A DNA stretch of 64,000 nucleotides from SPGG2 sp964194625 (GTDB lineage Bacteria; Pseudomonadota; Gammaproteobacteria; Acidiferrobacterales; SPGG2), in the NCBI GenBank assembly GCA_964194625.1, contig CAXMNC010000237.1, forward strand, positions 129,861 through 193,860, read 5' to 3'. Below, piece by piece: positions 54,185-61,458 of this stretch (positions are counted from its first letter, which is position 1; the number at the start of each line of letters is the position of its first letter). The notes under the pieces are model-generated. The model ran no database searches. It was not told the DNA's origin and saw only the letters and a list, made by a program, of their open reading frames with translations. A program made the translations under genes and the position numbers.

Positions 54185-54597
54185 ATGAACTTTCTACCAA
54201 TATTTCTACGTGTACGAGCGCGGCCATGTCTGATGGTGGGGGGGCGAGGTGGCCGCCCGCAAGGTTTCGCTGCTTCGACGAGCCGGTGCAAATGTGAGCG
54301 TGGTGTCGCCGACGTTATGTAAGTCACTTGCAAGCGAGGCGGCGAATTCAGCCCCGACGATCTAACGGACGCGGTGCTAGTCATCGCCGCCACCGATGAA
54401 AACATGGAATGTCTTCTGATACGCCGGCAGCACTTATAGAACAGGGTACTACACTGCGCCAGCAGGTTTTTGTTGGCACCCTAGAAATGCTACCGAAAAC
54501 GATAAGCGCTGCCGATATGCGTGCACCGACGTTAGTAACCGTTGGTGATGTTGTTCGCTTACAACAAAAACTCGCTTGGTTTCGGCCCGGGCAATAA
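54185..54597 (+). pseudogene. cysG: Siroheme synthase CysG, deleted and frameshifted remnant
   Basis: The plus strand reads MNFLPIFLRVRARPCLMVGG, the start of CysG. A frame change in a run of seven G leads to GEVAARKVSLLRRAGANV, then another frame continues GEFSPDDLTDAVLVIAATDE. The sequence then jumps to the end of the methyltransferase domain (PAALIEQGTTLRQQ ... VRLQQKLAWF). About 300 codons of the normal 460 are gone. It cannot make siroheme. It lies beside the Dsr-type sulfur genes. Confidence 0.85.
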
Positions 54598-54606
54598 GCA
54601 GCAAAA

Positions 54607-54936
54607 CTAAACGCACGTCGATGGTTTTGGCAGGCCCGCGTATTTACCAGCCTGTTTAATCGGCCCATAGGGAAATAATGCGTACAGGTATCTGCTGTTG
54701 CCCTTATCAGCGCCGAGCGTTTTACGAATCTCTCGCGTTAGAACACGCACAGTCGGAGAAATCTTGTACTCCTCATAATAGCTGCGCATAAGCTTGATCA
54801 CTTCCCAGTGATTATCGGTGAGTTCACAGTCGTCATTGGCGGCCATCCTCTCGGCAATCTCGGGGCTCCAATCGTCCATATTCTTGATATATCCTTCGTC
54901 ATCGGTCTCAAGAATCTTTCCGTTAACTTCAAGCAT
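54607..54936 (-). CDS. tusE: DsrC/TusE-family sulfur-relay protein
   Basis: A 109-residue sulfur carrier. The DsrC fold is marked by DWSPEIAERMA, LTDNHWEVIKLMRSYY and RVLTREIRKTLG. The penultimate cysteine in PKPSTCV is present, but the second redox cysteine of dissimilatory DsrC, eleven residues earlier, is Gly (KQAGKYAG). It is therefore a TusE/RspA-type protein that can carry a persulfide but not form the DsrC trisulfide. GAGGA precedes the ATG. It is the last gene of the dsrEFH run, in the gene order of dsr operons. Confidence 0.9.
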   Translation of the reverse strand: MLEVNGKILETDDEGYIKNMDDWSPEIAERMAANDDCELTDNHWEVIKLMRSYYEEYKISPTVRVLTREIRKTLGADKGNSRYLYALFPYGPIKQAGKYAGLPKPSTCV

Positions 54937-54978
54937 GATGCTGTCATCCTCACCAACTTACTGCTACTTGCCCAGCCG

Positions 54979-55281
54979 TCAAAGCCAAGACTGAACCTTG
55001 TCATGGCTAACGGCGAGATCAACGAATCCACCGTAATCCACTACTCGGATGCCATCGATGAGTTTCGCCTCATCGAGCCCGCGAGCCTTCAGATCCGGTC
55101 CCAGCACGCAAAATTCGTATTGCTTGCTTGCCTGCCTTATTTTTGACTCCAGCGAGCTGCCGGTGATTGCTGCGTAAACCGCATCTTCGATAAGCAGAAT
55201 CGTGCTGCCCTGTTTCGCGAGACGCAGACAAGTATCAAGACTGCTTTTCTCGTAGGGCGATTTGTTGACGGTATGCAGCAC
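54979..55281 (-). CDS. dsrH: DsrH/TusB sulfur-relay subunit
   Basis: A 100-residue subunit of the DsrE2F2H2 or TusBCD hexamer. It starts with GTG and reads MLHTVNKSPYEKSSLDTCL; the conserved cysteine C18 is present. It lies 10 bases after dsrF and 42 bases before the DsrC/TusE gene. The role is cytoplasmic sulfur transfer, either to tRNA uridine thiolation or in sulfur oxidation. Confidence 0.9.
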   Translation of the reverse strand: MLHTVNKSPYEKSSLDTCLRLAKQGSTILLIEDAVYAAITGSSLESKIRQASKQYEFCVLGPDLKARGLDEAKLIDGIRVVDYGGFVDLAVSHDKVQSWL

Positions 55282-55291
55282 TTGTGCTTAC

Positions 55292-55681
55292 TCAGTAGTT
55301 TAGTATGACGTCTTGCTGTTCCATCAGTTCCGTTAGCTCAGCGCCATTAATCATCTTGACCGGCACAATCAGATCATGCTCGCTCAATCCACGCTCTTCC
55401 ATAGACTCGGTTTCGACGTAGAGTTTTTCTACGCCGTATGAAGCCAGCGCGCGGTAGGTCGGGGAAAAGTTCTTAATACTCGAATCAGTGGTATCTTGGC
55501 CTTTCTTAAGTTGATAAACGCCATCATCAAGGTACACAACACTGAGGTCTTGTTCAAAGGCGGCACCAATAAGGACTACGTCTAGGCCTTCAAGCGCGTA
55601 GATCGTGCCATAGGGCGCCCTACGATTTATGCACATAAACCGTTTCGTTACTCTGCTTGAACTTCCATCACCCATGGCCAT
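55292..55681 (-). CDS. dsrF: DsrF/TusC sulfur-relay subunit
   Basis: A subunit of about 129 residues of the DsrEFH/TusBCD complex, without the active cysteine of DsrE. Typical parts are INRRAPYGTIYALEGLDVVL and LYVETESMEERGLSEHDL. The start is uncertain: ATG 55681 or ATG 55675, both just inside the end of dsrE, and a TTG at 55696 that overlaps more. Tight overlap shows an operon. Confidence 0.9.
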   Translation of the reverse strand: MAMGDGSSSRVTKRFMCINRRAPYGTIYALEGLDVVLIGAAFEQDLSVVYLDDGVYQLKKGQDTTDSSIKNFSPTYRALASYGVEKLYVETESMEERGLSEHDLIVPVKMINGAELTELMEQQDVILNY

Positions 55682-55685
55682 TTCT

Positions 55686-56078
55686 TTAATCGCCAAAAGT
55701 AATCACACGGTCCGCCTGAATGCCAACCTCGATTAGTTGCCCCAAACCAGAGATACGGAAGCCAGGCGCAATGTTATTCGCGTCTTTCCCGTGACGCTTG
55801 GCCTCACCAACATCAACAATCCCACGACGCTGCGCCGCAGCCACACACACCACTAAATCGAGTTCGTGTTTCGCTGCTAGCTCGCTCCAACGATTGGTTA
55901 TACGCCGATCGTCTTGCGGCGGCGTCGTTAGCCTGGTGCCATTGTTCACACCATCGTGGTAGAAGAAAATGCGCACGATCTCGTGGCCTCTTTCCAACGC
56001 TGCCTTAGAAAACTGGTATGCAGTATCTGACGCCTGATGGGTGTAGGGACCAGCGCTCACTATGATTCCGAATTTCAT
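55686..56078 (-). CDS. dsrE: DsrE/TusD sulfurtransferase subunit
   Basis: Persulfide-carrying subunit of 130 residues. The active cysteine lies in LDLVVCVAAAQRRGI, equivalent to Cys78 of TusD/DsrE. The ATG at 56078 follows GGGAG by 7 bases. The gene order dsrE-dsrF-dsrH-dsrC is that of the dissimilatory dsr operon, though no dsrAB is in the window. It follows the SoxK-like lipoprotein gene on the same strand. Confidence 0.92.
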   Translation of the reverse strand: MKFGIIVSAGPYTHQASDTAYQFSKAALERGHEIVRIFFYHDGVNNGTRLTTPPQDDRRITNRWSELAAKHELDLVVCVAAAQRRGIVDVGEAKRHGKDANNIAPGFRISGLGQLIEVGIQADRVITFGD

Positions 56079-56170
56079 CAAGTACTCCCACGAGCCTAAA
56101 ATTGCCCCGCCGTATCCTTGAGTCGATTGTTTTGGTTTCGCGAGAACTGGAGGCCTGCCAGCGCCAGCCT

Positions 56171-56476
56171 TTAATTCGGCGGATAGAAGATGTCGGGGTC
56201 TGTCTGGTCCTTGGCCTGTTGTTGGGCAAGCCTGGCTTGATCCAATGCCTCCTTCACCAACTCCATGGCCAGCGTTTTTTTACCTGCCTCGTGGGCAAGC
56301 TTGCTTTGTCTTAAGAACGCTTGCGTATCGCGCCAGAGAAAACCCATTTGCTTGGCAAGTTTGATTTCATTCGCGGCTTGGGCGTACAAATTGTCGAACG
56401 TGCTCGATCTCTTCCCCGCCGAACCGCACCCAGCTATCACGAGTGTCAGTATCACCATAAATGACAGTCTTTTCAT
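56171..56476 (-). CDS. SoxK/SoxXA-binding-protein-like lipoprotein
   Basis: A 101-residue lipoprotein with signal MKRLSFMVILTLVIAGC; C17 is the lipid site. The mature part is a helical hairpin with WRDTQAFLRQSKLAHEAG and VKEALDQARLAQQQAKDQ, resembling SoxK/SoxAX-binding proteins (core GYEWRDT ... ALAQ). Such proteins attach to SoxXA in the periplasm. Its place between tusA and dsrE, both cytoplasmic, is unusual; soxX and soxA are 2-4 kb away on the other strand. Assignment by pattern only. Confidence 0.65.
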   Translation of the reverse strand: MKRLSFMVILTLVIAGCGSAGKRSSTFDNLYAQAANEIKLAKQMGFLWRDTQAFLRQSKLAHEAGKKTLAMELVKEALDQARLAQQQAKDQTDPDIFYPPN

Positions 56477-56503
56477 GTTCTATGTTCTTCCGCTCGGCAT
56501 CAC

Positions 56504-56728
56504 TTAAGCCTTCTTTACCAGAAACAAGAACTCCCCATCAACCTCATTGGATTCGATCAGCGCATTGCCGGTCTGCCGCGCAAACGCCTCAAAATCTTTG
56601 ATCGAGCCAGGATCCGTAGCCACCACGTGTAGTATCTGCCCGCTACTCATACTGTTTAGTGCCTTCTTGGCGCGCAGGATCGGGAGTGGGCAGTTTAATC
56701 CACGTGCGTCGAGTTCTAGATCTGCCAT
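56504..56728 (-). CDS. tusA: TusA sulfur carrier
   Basis: A 74-residue cytoplasmic sulfur carrier of the SirA/TusA family. The active cysteine is in the CPLPIL motif (LNCPLPILRAKKAL). The rest of the fold, VVATDPGSIKDFEAFARQTG, is standard. It heads the minus-strand sulfur cluster and would hand sulfur to DsrE. Divergent to the M48 protease gene across 208 bases. Confidence 0.95.
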   Translation of the reverse strand: MADLELDARGLNCPLPILRAKKALNSMSSGQILHVVATDPGSIKDFEAFARQTGNALIESNEVDGEFLFLVKKA

Positions 56729-56936
56729 TTAACCTCCAATCTTACAAGCGACATTCCGCGAGCCTATTGCCTTGATTCCTAGACCCACAAATCAGTTGCA
56801 ACAGACCCCTGCATCAAGTCTTGAGAATTAGTATATTACTAAATTCAGATGTTGCGAATGGGGGCGATAACCGTATATTTGGGCCTAATGACTCACCGTT
56901 GCTAAGCCCCAGGCATCCGGAACTTTACCACATGTG

Positions 56937-58430
56937 ATGCGATCGAAGTTTTCTATGACGCGGCCTACAATAGCAGGCACCATGATGTGCGCGCAGCGCG
57001 GATTGACGGTTGTCCTGATCACCCTACTGGCACTGCCAATCGTATATGCCGGTACCCAGGAACTGCCCGATCTCGGCGACGAATCGGCCGTCGTGATGTC
57101 TCCTCACGAGGAGCGCAAGCTCGGCGAAAAGCTGATGCGGCAAATTCGGGCGAGCCTGCGATTGGTCGATGACCCAGAAGTCAACGATTACGTACAGTTT
57201 CTCGCGCATAGGCTTGTTGCCAACAGCGATAGTGCGCGGTCAGATTTTTTCTTCTTCGTTATCGATGATCCAAGTATCAACGCATTCGCTCTTCCCGGTG
57301 GCTTCATCGGAATACACACTGGTCTCATCCTTACGGCGCAGAGTGAGTCCGAGGTGGCAGCCGTGTTGGCACACGAGACGGCGCACATCAGTCAGCGCCA
57401 TTTAGTGCGGATGTTCGCTGAAAGTAAGCGAAGCTCAAAACAACTCATCGGTGCTCTACTTGCCGCGATTGTGCTGGCGAACGCCGGTGAAACTCAAGGC
57501 AGCGCCGCTACGTTGGCAGTGGCCCAAGCTGGGCTCGTTCAGAAACAACTCAACTTCACACGCAGCCACGAGGAAGAAGCCGACCGCGTAGGTATTCGTA
57601 TACTTGCAGACTCGGGGTTTGATCCTCGTGCCATGCCAGCCTTTTTTGAACGTCTGCAGACCTGGAATCGACTCAACGAAACGTCGCTGCCCGAGTTTCT
57701 GCGTACACATCCGATTACAACTCGTCGAATCGCCGAATCCAGCGCCCGTGCGGATGAATACCCGTACAAGCAGGTCCCGGACAGTGCAGAATTCCATCGC
57801 GTTCGTGCGAAGCTACGTGCTAGTGAGCGTGGAAACGTTGCCACCATTGTGGAGATTTTCAAGGAAAACCTGGCTCAAGGAAAATACCGCAATGTCCACG
57901 CCGAACGCTATGGTTATGCACTGGCTTTGTTGCGATTCAAACAGTATGACGAAGCTCGCGACCAGATCGCCAAACTGCTACGCCAAGACCCTGACAGCGT
58001 TGCATATCGGATTTTGCAAGCAGAGATCGAAATAGCAGCTGGGCAGTACAGGGAAGCTCTGCACGTCTACGCTGTGGCCGCCGCGAGGTTTCCTAGGAGT
58101 CATCCGCTACAGCGATACCATGCCGCCGCGCTACTCAAGACTGGCCATGCACAAGAAGCCCGGGTGCTGTTGAAACAAGCGGTGAAGGACCAACCCGACG
58201 ACCCCACATTGCAAAAGATGCTGGCCACCGCTGCCGGAGAAGCCGGCGAACGCATGGAGGCCCATCAGGCATTAGCTACCTACTACTATTTGAATGGTGA
58301 CTTGAAAGCTGCTGTCGAACAATTCACGATCGCCCAGCGGTTTACCGGCGACAGCTTCTATTTGAAATCTAGCCTGGAGGCGCACATCAAAGAGATCAAG
58401 AAGGAACTCGCGGAAGAGAAAGAGAATTAA
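56937..58430 (+). CDS. BepA-like M48 metalloprotease with TPR domain
   Basis: Periplasmic zinc protease that checks assembly of outer membrane proteins. A signal peptide (LTVVLITLLALPIVYA) is followed by the M48 domain with HETAH near residue 146 and a third ligand in HEEEADRVG. The C-terminal half is a set of TPR helices (about 300-490). Length 497 matches BepA (487). GTG at 56934 directly precedes the ATG. It is followed after about 100 bases by soxX in the same direction. Confidence 0.9.
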   Translation: MRSKFSMTRPTIAGTMMCAQRGLTVVLITLLALPIVYAGTQELPDLGDESAVVMSPHEERKLGEKLMRQIRASLRLVDDPEVNDYVQFLAHRLVANSDSARSDFFFFVIDDPSINAFALPGGFIGIHTGLILTAQSESEVAAVLAHETAHISQRHLVRMFAESKRSSKQLIGALLAAIVLANAGETQGSAATLAVAQAGLVQKQLNFTRSHEEEADRVGIRILADSGFDPRAMPAFFERLQTWNRLNETSLPEFLRTHPITTRRIAESSARADEYPYKQVPDSAEFHRVRAKLRASERGNVATIVEIFKENLAQGKYRNVHAERYGYALALLRFKQYDEARDQIAKLLRQDPDSVAYRILQAEIEIAAGQYREALHVYAVAAARFPRSHPLQRYHAAALLKTGHAQEARVLLKQAVKDQPDDPTLQKMLATAAGEAGERMEAHQALATYYYLNGDLKAAVEQFTIAQRFTGDSFYLKSSLEAHIKEIKKELAEEKEN

Positions 58431-58528
58431 TGTCCGTCGCCAAGGCTTGTCATCGCCTATGAGATCGCTATTCTAGTAGTATCGTTGTAAATCATAACAT
58501 TAGAGCTATTGCAGTTAGAGAAAGATAA

Positions 58529-58945
58529 ATGCATAGAACCAACTTTATCATCATTAGTGTGAGCGTTTGTATTTTCTCACTTGTTAGTCTCGGTTTCACT
58601 CCATTCGCGAAGGCGGTCGGTGAAATGCCGAGTAAGGAAGTGTGTGCACAGAAAAATAACTCCGCCGCGGTGACTGGCAGTTGCGTCGCTACTGACAAAC
58701 GAAAGGGCAATTGCATGGCTTGCCACAAATTTAAGGGCCTAAAAGAGGCACGCCTGCAGTCCAGTACGATCGCATCGCCGCTAATCGCCATGAAAGCACG
58801 TTTCCCAGACAGGAAAAAGCTACGAATGCTGATCTGGGATGCGGCCGAGTTTAATCCACGCTCGAATATGCCGCCGTTCGGTAAGCATAAGATACTCAGC
58901 GAGAAAGAAATCGATCTCATCGTTGAATGGCTGTACTCCTTGTAA
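58529..58945 (+). CDS. soxX: SoxX, c-type cytochrome of the SoxXA complex
   Basis: Monohaem subunit of SoxXA, which oxidises thiosulfate onto SoxYZ in the periplasm. Signal peptide of about 30 residues (FIIISVSVCIFSLVSLGFTPF). The haem site is CMACH in GNCMACHKFKGLKEA and the distal Met lies in RSNMPPFGKHKILSEKEID. Length 138 aa is normal for a short SoxX. No frame damage. The soxY remnant starts 23 bases after its stop. Confidence 0.93.
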   Translation: MHRTNFIIISVSVCIFSLVSLGFTPFAKAVGEMPSKEVCAQKNNSAAVTGSCVATDKRKGNCMACHKFKGLKEARLQSSTIASPLIAMKARFPDRKKLRMLIWDAAEFNPRSNMPPFGKHKILSEKEIDLIVEWLYSL

Positions 58946-58967
58946 CCATTGCAAACAGCCAAGATGG

Positions 58968-59290
58968 ATGGCTACCTCTAGACGCAGAATCTTTCTAAAG
59001 GGCACCCCGACGGCAGGGATAGCAGCCGCCATAGGCGGTGGCTTGCCGGCGCGCATTCTAGCCGCTGAATGGCCGGGAAATGCCTTTAACGCCGACAATT
59101 TGATTCGATCGCCGTTATTGTGGACGACAATCCACAGCCTTTCGTAATAAGAATGAGTTTTACCGGTGCCGAACCTTATATGAGTGCTAGCGTAAAAGTG
59201 AGCAAGACCTCCTAGATACAAGGGATCGTTCGATCGCAAGGAAAACTCTATCGAACCACCCAAATCGTTCGCGTGGTTGAAGGCGAGTGA
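58968..59290 (+). pseudogene. soxY: SoxY remnant
   Basis: The N-terminus is readable: MATSRRRIFLKGTPTAGIA is a Tat-type signal, ending near LAAEWPGNAFNADN. The frame then runs into a stop at about 59147. Further pieces appear in other frames: YMSASVKVSKTS near 59190 and QGKLYRTTQIVRVVEGE before the stop at 59290, matching the end of SoxY. The middle is missing and the C-terminal GGCGG that carries thiosulfate is gone. The gene cannot work as carrier. Confidence 0.8.
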
Positions 59291-59350
59291 ATTACAGATC
59301 CGAATGGCAGGCACACAAGGCTGAGCGATAAGGTGACAAGGCTAACGAAA

Positions 59351-59646
59351 ATGAGAAATAGACGACACGGAAAGGTAATCGAAGTGTTATGCTTAGTCAG
59401 TCACCCGATGGAGACCGGGCAGCGCGTGGACGGAAGACCAACAGGAAGATTCCGGCTCACTACATCCAAAAAATGGTTTTCAAGCTAAACGGCCAACAGG
59501 TTGCCGTTGCCGATACGGGTAGCGGTGTCTCGAGGCGACCATTGATTGCGGTTCGCTTGAAGGGCGTTAGGACAGGTGACACGATAAGCGTGAATTGGAC
59601 CGATAATATGAGCGAAAGTGGTAGTGCGCACACGACCATCGCTTAG
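59351..59646 (+). pseudogene. soxZ: SoxZ, frameshifted
   Basis: From ATG 59351 one frame reads GKVIEVLCLVSHPMETGQR, the conserved SoxZ start. A shift of one base around 59420-59440 is needed to continue into RKIPAHYIQKMVFKLNGQQ and the normal end NWTDNMSESGSAHTTIA. The rest of the protein is well kept. Either this is a recent mutation or a sequencing error; with the wrecked soxY next to it decay is more likely. Confidence 0.8.
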
Positions 59647-59676
59647 GAAACACCGGTATTTCTTGTTGGGGGAAAC

Positions 59677-60507
59677 GTGATTAAAAAACCGATTATTGCT
59701 CTCGCTGTGTTTGGATTAATTGCGGGCGCCACACAACTGGCCAACGCTGATCCGGCCGCGGATCTTAAAGCGTTTCAGCGTTATTTCAAGGAAAAGTTCC
59801 CCGCCGTGCCGTTCGACGATTTCGCTAACAGCCTCTATGCGCTACCAGTCGCCAAAGATCTTCGCAAAGCGTGGGAGCAGGCAATGGAATCCCCGCCCTA
59901 TAAGGCTGAGCTCGAAAAAGGGAAGATCTTCTGGCAAGAGAACAACCTAGCAAGTTGCTTTAAGAACGGTGGCCGAAATATCGCCCAACACTATCCATAT
60001 TGGGACAAGAAAACGAATATGGTGCGCACCATCGTGCTCGACATCAATGAGTGCCTAAAACGCAAAGGCAAAGAACCAATCAAGGATTTAAAGCAGGGCA
60101 CAATGGCCCAGGTCGTGGCGTATATGAAATCACTGTCTCGCGGTCAGCGAATCAGACTAAATATCTCTAGCCCTGGGGCAATCGAGGCCTATGAGGAAGG
60201 CCAACGATTTTACTGGGCGAGACGTGGCCAACTCAATCTTTCCTGCGCAAGTTGTCACGTCGATTTTGCCGGTAAGTCTATCGGTGGCAATCTAATTAGT
60301 CCGGGGCTCGGCCATGGCGTTGGGTTCCCAGCCCACCGCGCCAAATGGGACGGGCTGGGCACGCTCCACCGTCGTTATGCAGGCTGCAATAGCCAAGTTC
60401 GAGCGGCACCGTTCAAACCGCAGAGCCGACAATACCGACACTTGGAATTTTACGAAACCTATATGCAAACCGGGTTGCCATTGACGGCTCCCAGTCAGCG
60501 TTTCTAA
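59677..60507 (+). CDS. soxA: SoxA, c-type cytochrome of the SoxXA complex
   Basis: Catalytic subunit of SoxXA, 276 residues, start GTG. Signal peptide IIALAVFGLIAGATQLANA. The first haem motif of dihaem SoxA is lost (SCFKNGGRNIAQHYP), as in the one-haem SoxA type. The second haem is in CASCHVDFAGK and the active-site cysteine, which holds a persulfide, is in RRYAGCNSQVR. The frame is intact from end to end, unlike soxYZ just before it. Confidence 0.93.
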   Translation: MIKKPIIALAVFGLIAGATQLANADPAADLKAFQRYFKEKFPAVPFDDFANSLYALPVAKDLRKAWEQAMESPPYKAELEKGKIFWQENNLASCFKNGGRNIAQHYPYWDKKTNMVRTIVLDINECLKRKGKEPIKDLKQGTMAQVVAYMKSLSRGQRIRLNISSPGAIEAYEEGQRFYWARRGQLNLSCASCHVDFAGKSIGGNLISPGLGHGVGFPAHRAKWDGLGTLHRRYAGCNSQVRAAPFKPQSRQYRHLEFYETYMQTGLPLTAPSQRF

Positions 60508-60825
60508 TACCCCCTCCCCCTGGCCGGCAACTCGGTCGCTGCTCCCGGCAACTGCTCCTGCGTTGCTCTAACTTCCGACATCCCTGTCGGTCGCCGGCGC
60601 GACTCTAACTCCTACATCCGTGTAGTCGTGCTCCATGCGTTGCCCTAACTTCCTATGTCTGACCGCCAGGGACGGTGGAAATGCAAAGGATTGTCAGGAA
60701 CAATCCTTGCCCTGTAGGTCGCCCCTCCCACACGGGGCGGGGACATTCACCTCCCCCACTTGTTGGGGGAGGCGTGGAGGGGGCAACTAACCCTGACCGT
60801 CCGTACATATCGACCTGCGGTTGTG
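60508..60825. repeat. GC-rich dispersed repeat, copy 2, and hairpins
   Basis: The 318 bases between soxA and thpR hold no gene. Two imperfect copies of a unit of about 60 bases (around 60535-60595 and 60596-60656) are related to the segment at 33464-33537; the shared core includes CATCCGTGTAGTCGTGCTCC. A perfect 9-bp hairpin CCTCCCCCA/TGGGGGAGG lies at 60750-60772. Confidence 0.65.
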
Positions 60826-61353
60826 TTAAGTGTCGTTTAGAGACCAGGTTCTCAACACCTGGTAACTCGCCCCGGCCGGCAGCGTTCGCGATTCGACGAG
60901 TACAAAACTGTCGATCGGCCAGAGTATGGGATCGATACTACGATGAGCGATAGGCTTGTGCATCTTACGGGCAAGGGTGACATGCACACGATATTCGCGT
61001 CGCTCTGGTTTAAAGCCACACGTAGATAAACCGTCGTTTAAACTGCTTAGCAGCTGTACCAGGGGCGACGGCAGTCGAGATGCCTTTACCCATAGAATGC
61101 GCGGCTTTCGCCAATAACCAACTTCGTCCATATGCAACGTGAACGACGGTGCCTTCATTTGCGAGGCGACATGCTCCACACACGATCGCGCGTGTTTATC
61201 CACTGCGCCAAGAAACGCTAGCGTCACATGAAGATTGTCACGGCCTACCCAGCGGCCAGTACTATCATCCCGGGCAAGCGTGGCCAAGCGTTCGCGCGTG
61301 TCCTCGTCGGGCCACAAGGCAAAAAACAGCCGCTGGTTTTCCTCCTCACCCAT
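60826..61353 (-). CDS. thpR: RNA 2',3'-cyclic phosphodiesterase
   Basis: 2H-family enzyme of 175 residues that opens 2',3'-cyclic phosphate to 2'-phosphate on RNA. Two HxT motifs are visible: NLHVTLAFLG (near residue 41) and RVHVTLARKM (near residue 125). The N-terminus RLFFALWPDEDTRERLA is typical. The start is ATG 61353. It stands alone next to the repeat region. Confidence 0.93.
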   Translation of the reverse strand: MGEEENQRLFFALWPDEDTRERLATLARDDSTGRWVGRDNLHVTLAFLGAVDKHARSCVEHVASQMKAPSFTLHMDEVGYWRKPRILWVKASRLPSPLVQLLSSLNDGLSTCGFKPERREYRVHVTLARKMHKPIAHRSIDPILWPIDSFVLVESRTLPAGASYQVLRTWSLNDT

Positions 61354-61411
61354 CGCCCCATCTTACCTATTTGCTAACGACTAAAGCCATCGTGCATACG
61401 GCGCAAAAAGA

Positions 61412-61435
61412 AAAGGGAGGCCATCGCCTCCCTTT
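61412..61435. terminator. Bidirectional terminator between thpR and the S8 protease gene
   Basis: A perfect stem AAAGGGAGGC/GCCTCCCTTT with loop CATC has A and T runs on both sides, so it can end transcription from the S8 protease gene on the minus strand. Confidence 0.75.
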
Positions 61436-61458
61436 AATTAACCAACTGACCCAGCAGT

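Noticed and set aside
54185..54280. cysG frame change as a homopolymer sequencing error
   Set aside because: The run of seven G could be an error, but the large internal deletion that follows cannot, so the gene is broken in any case.
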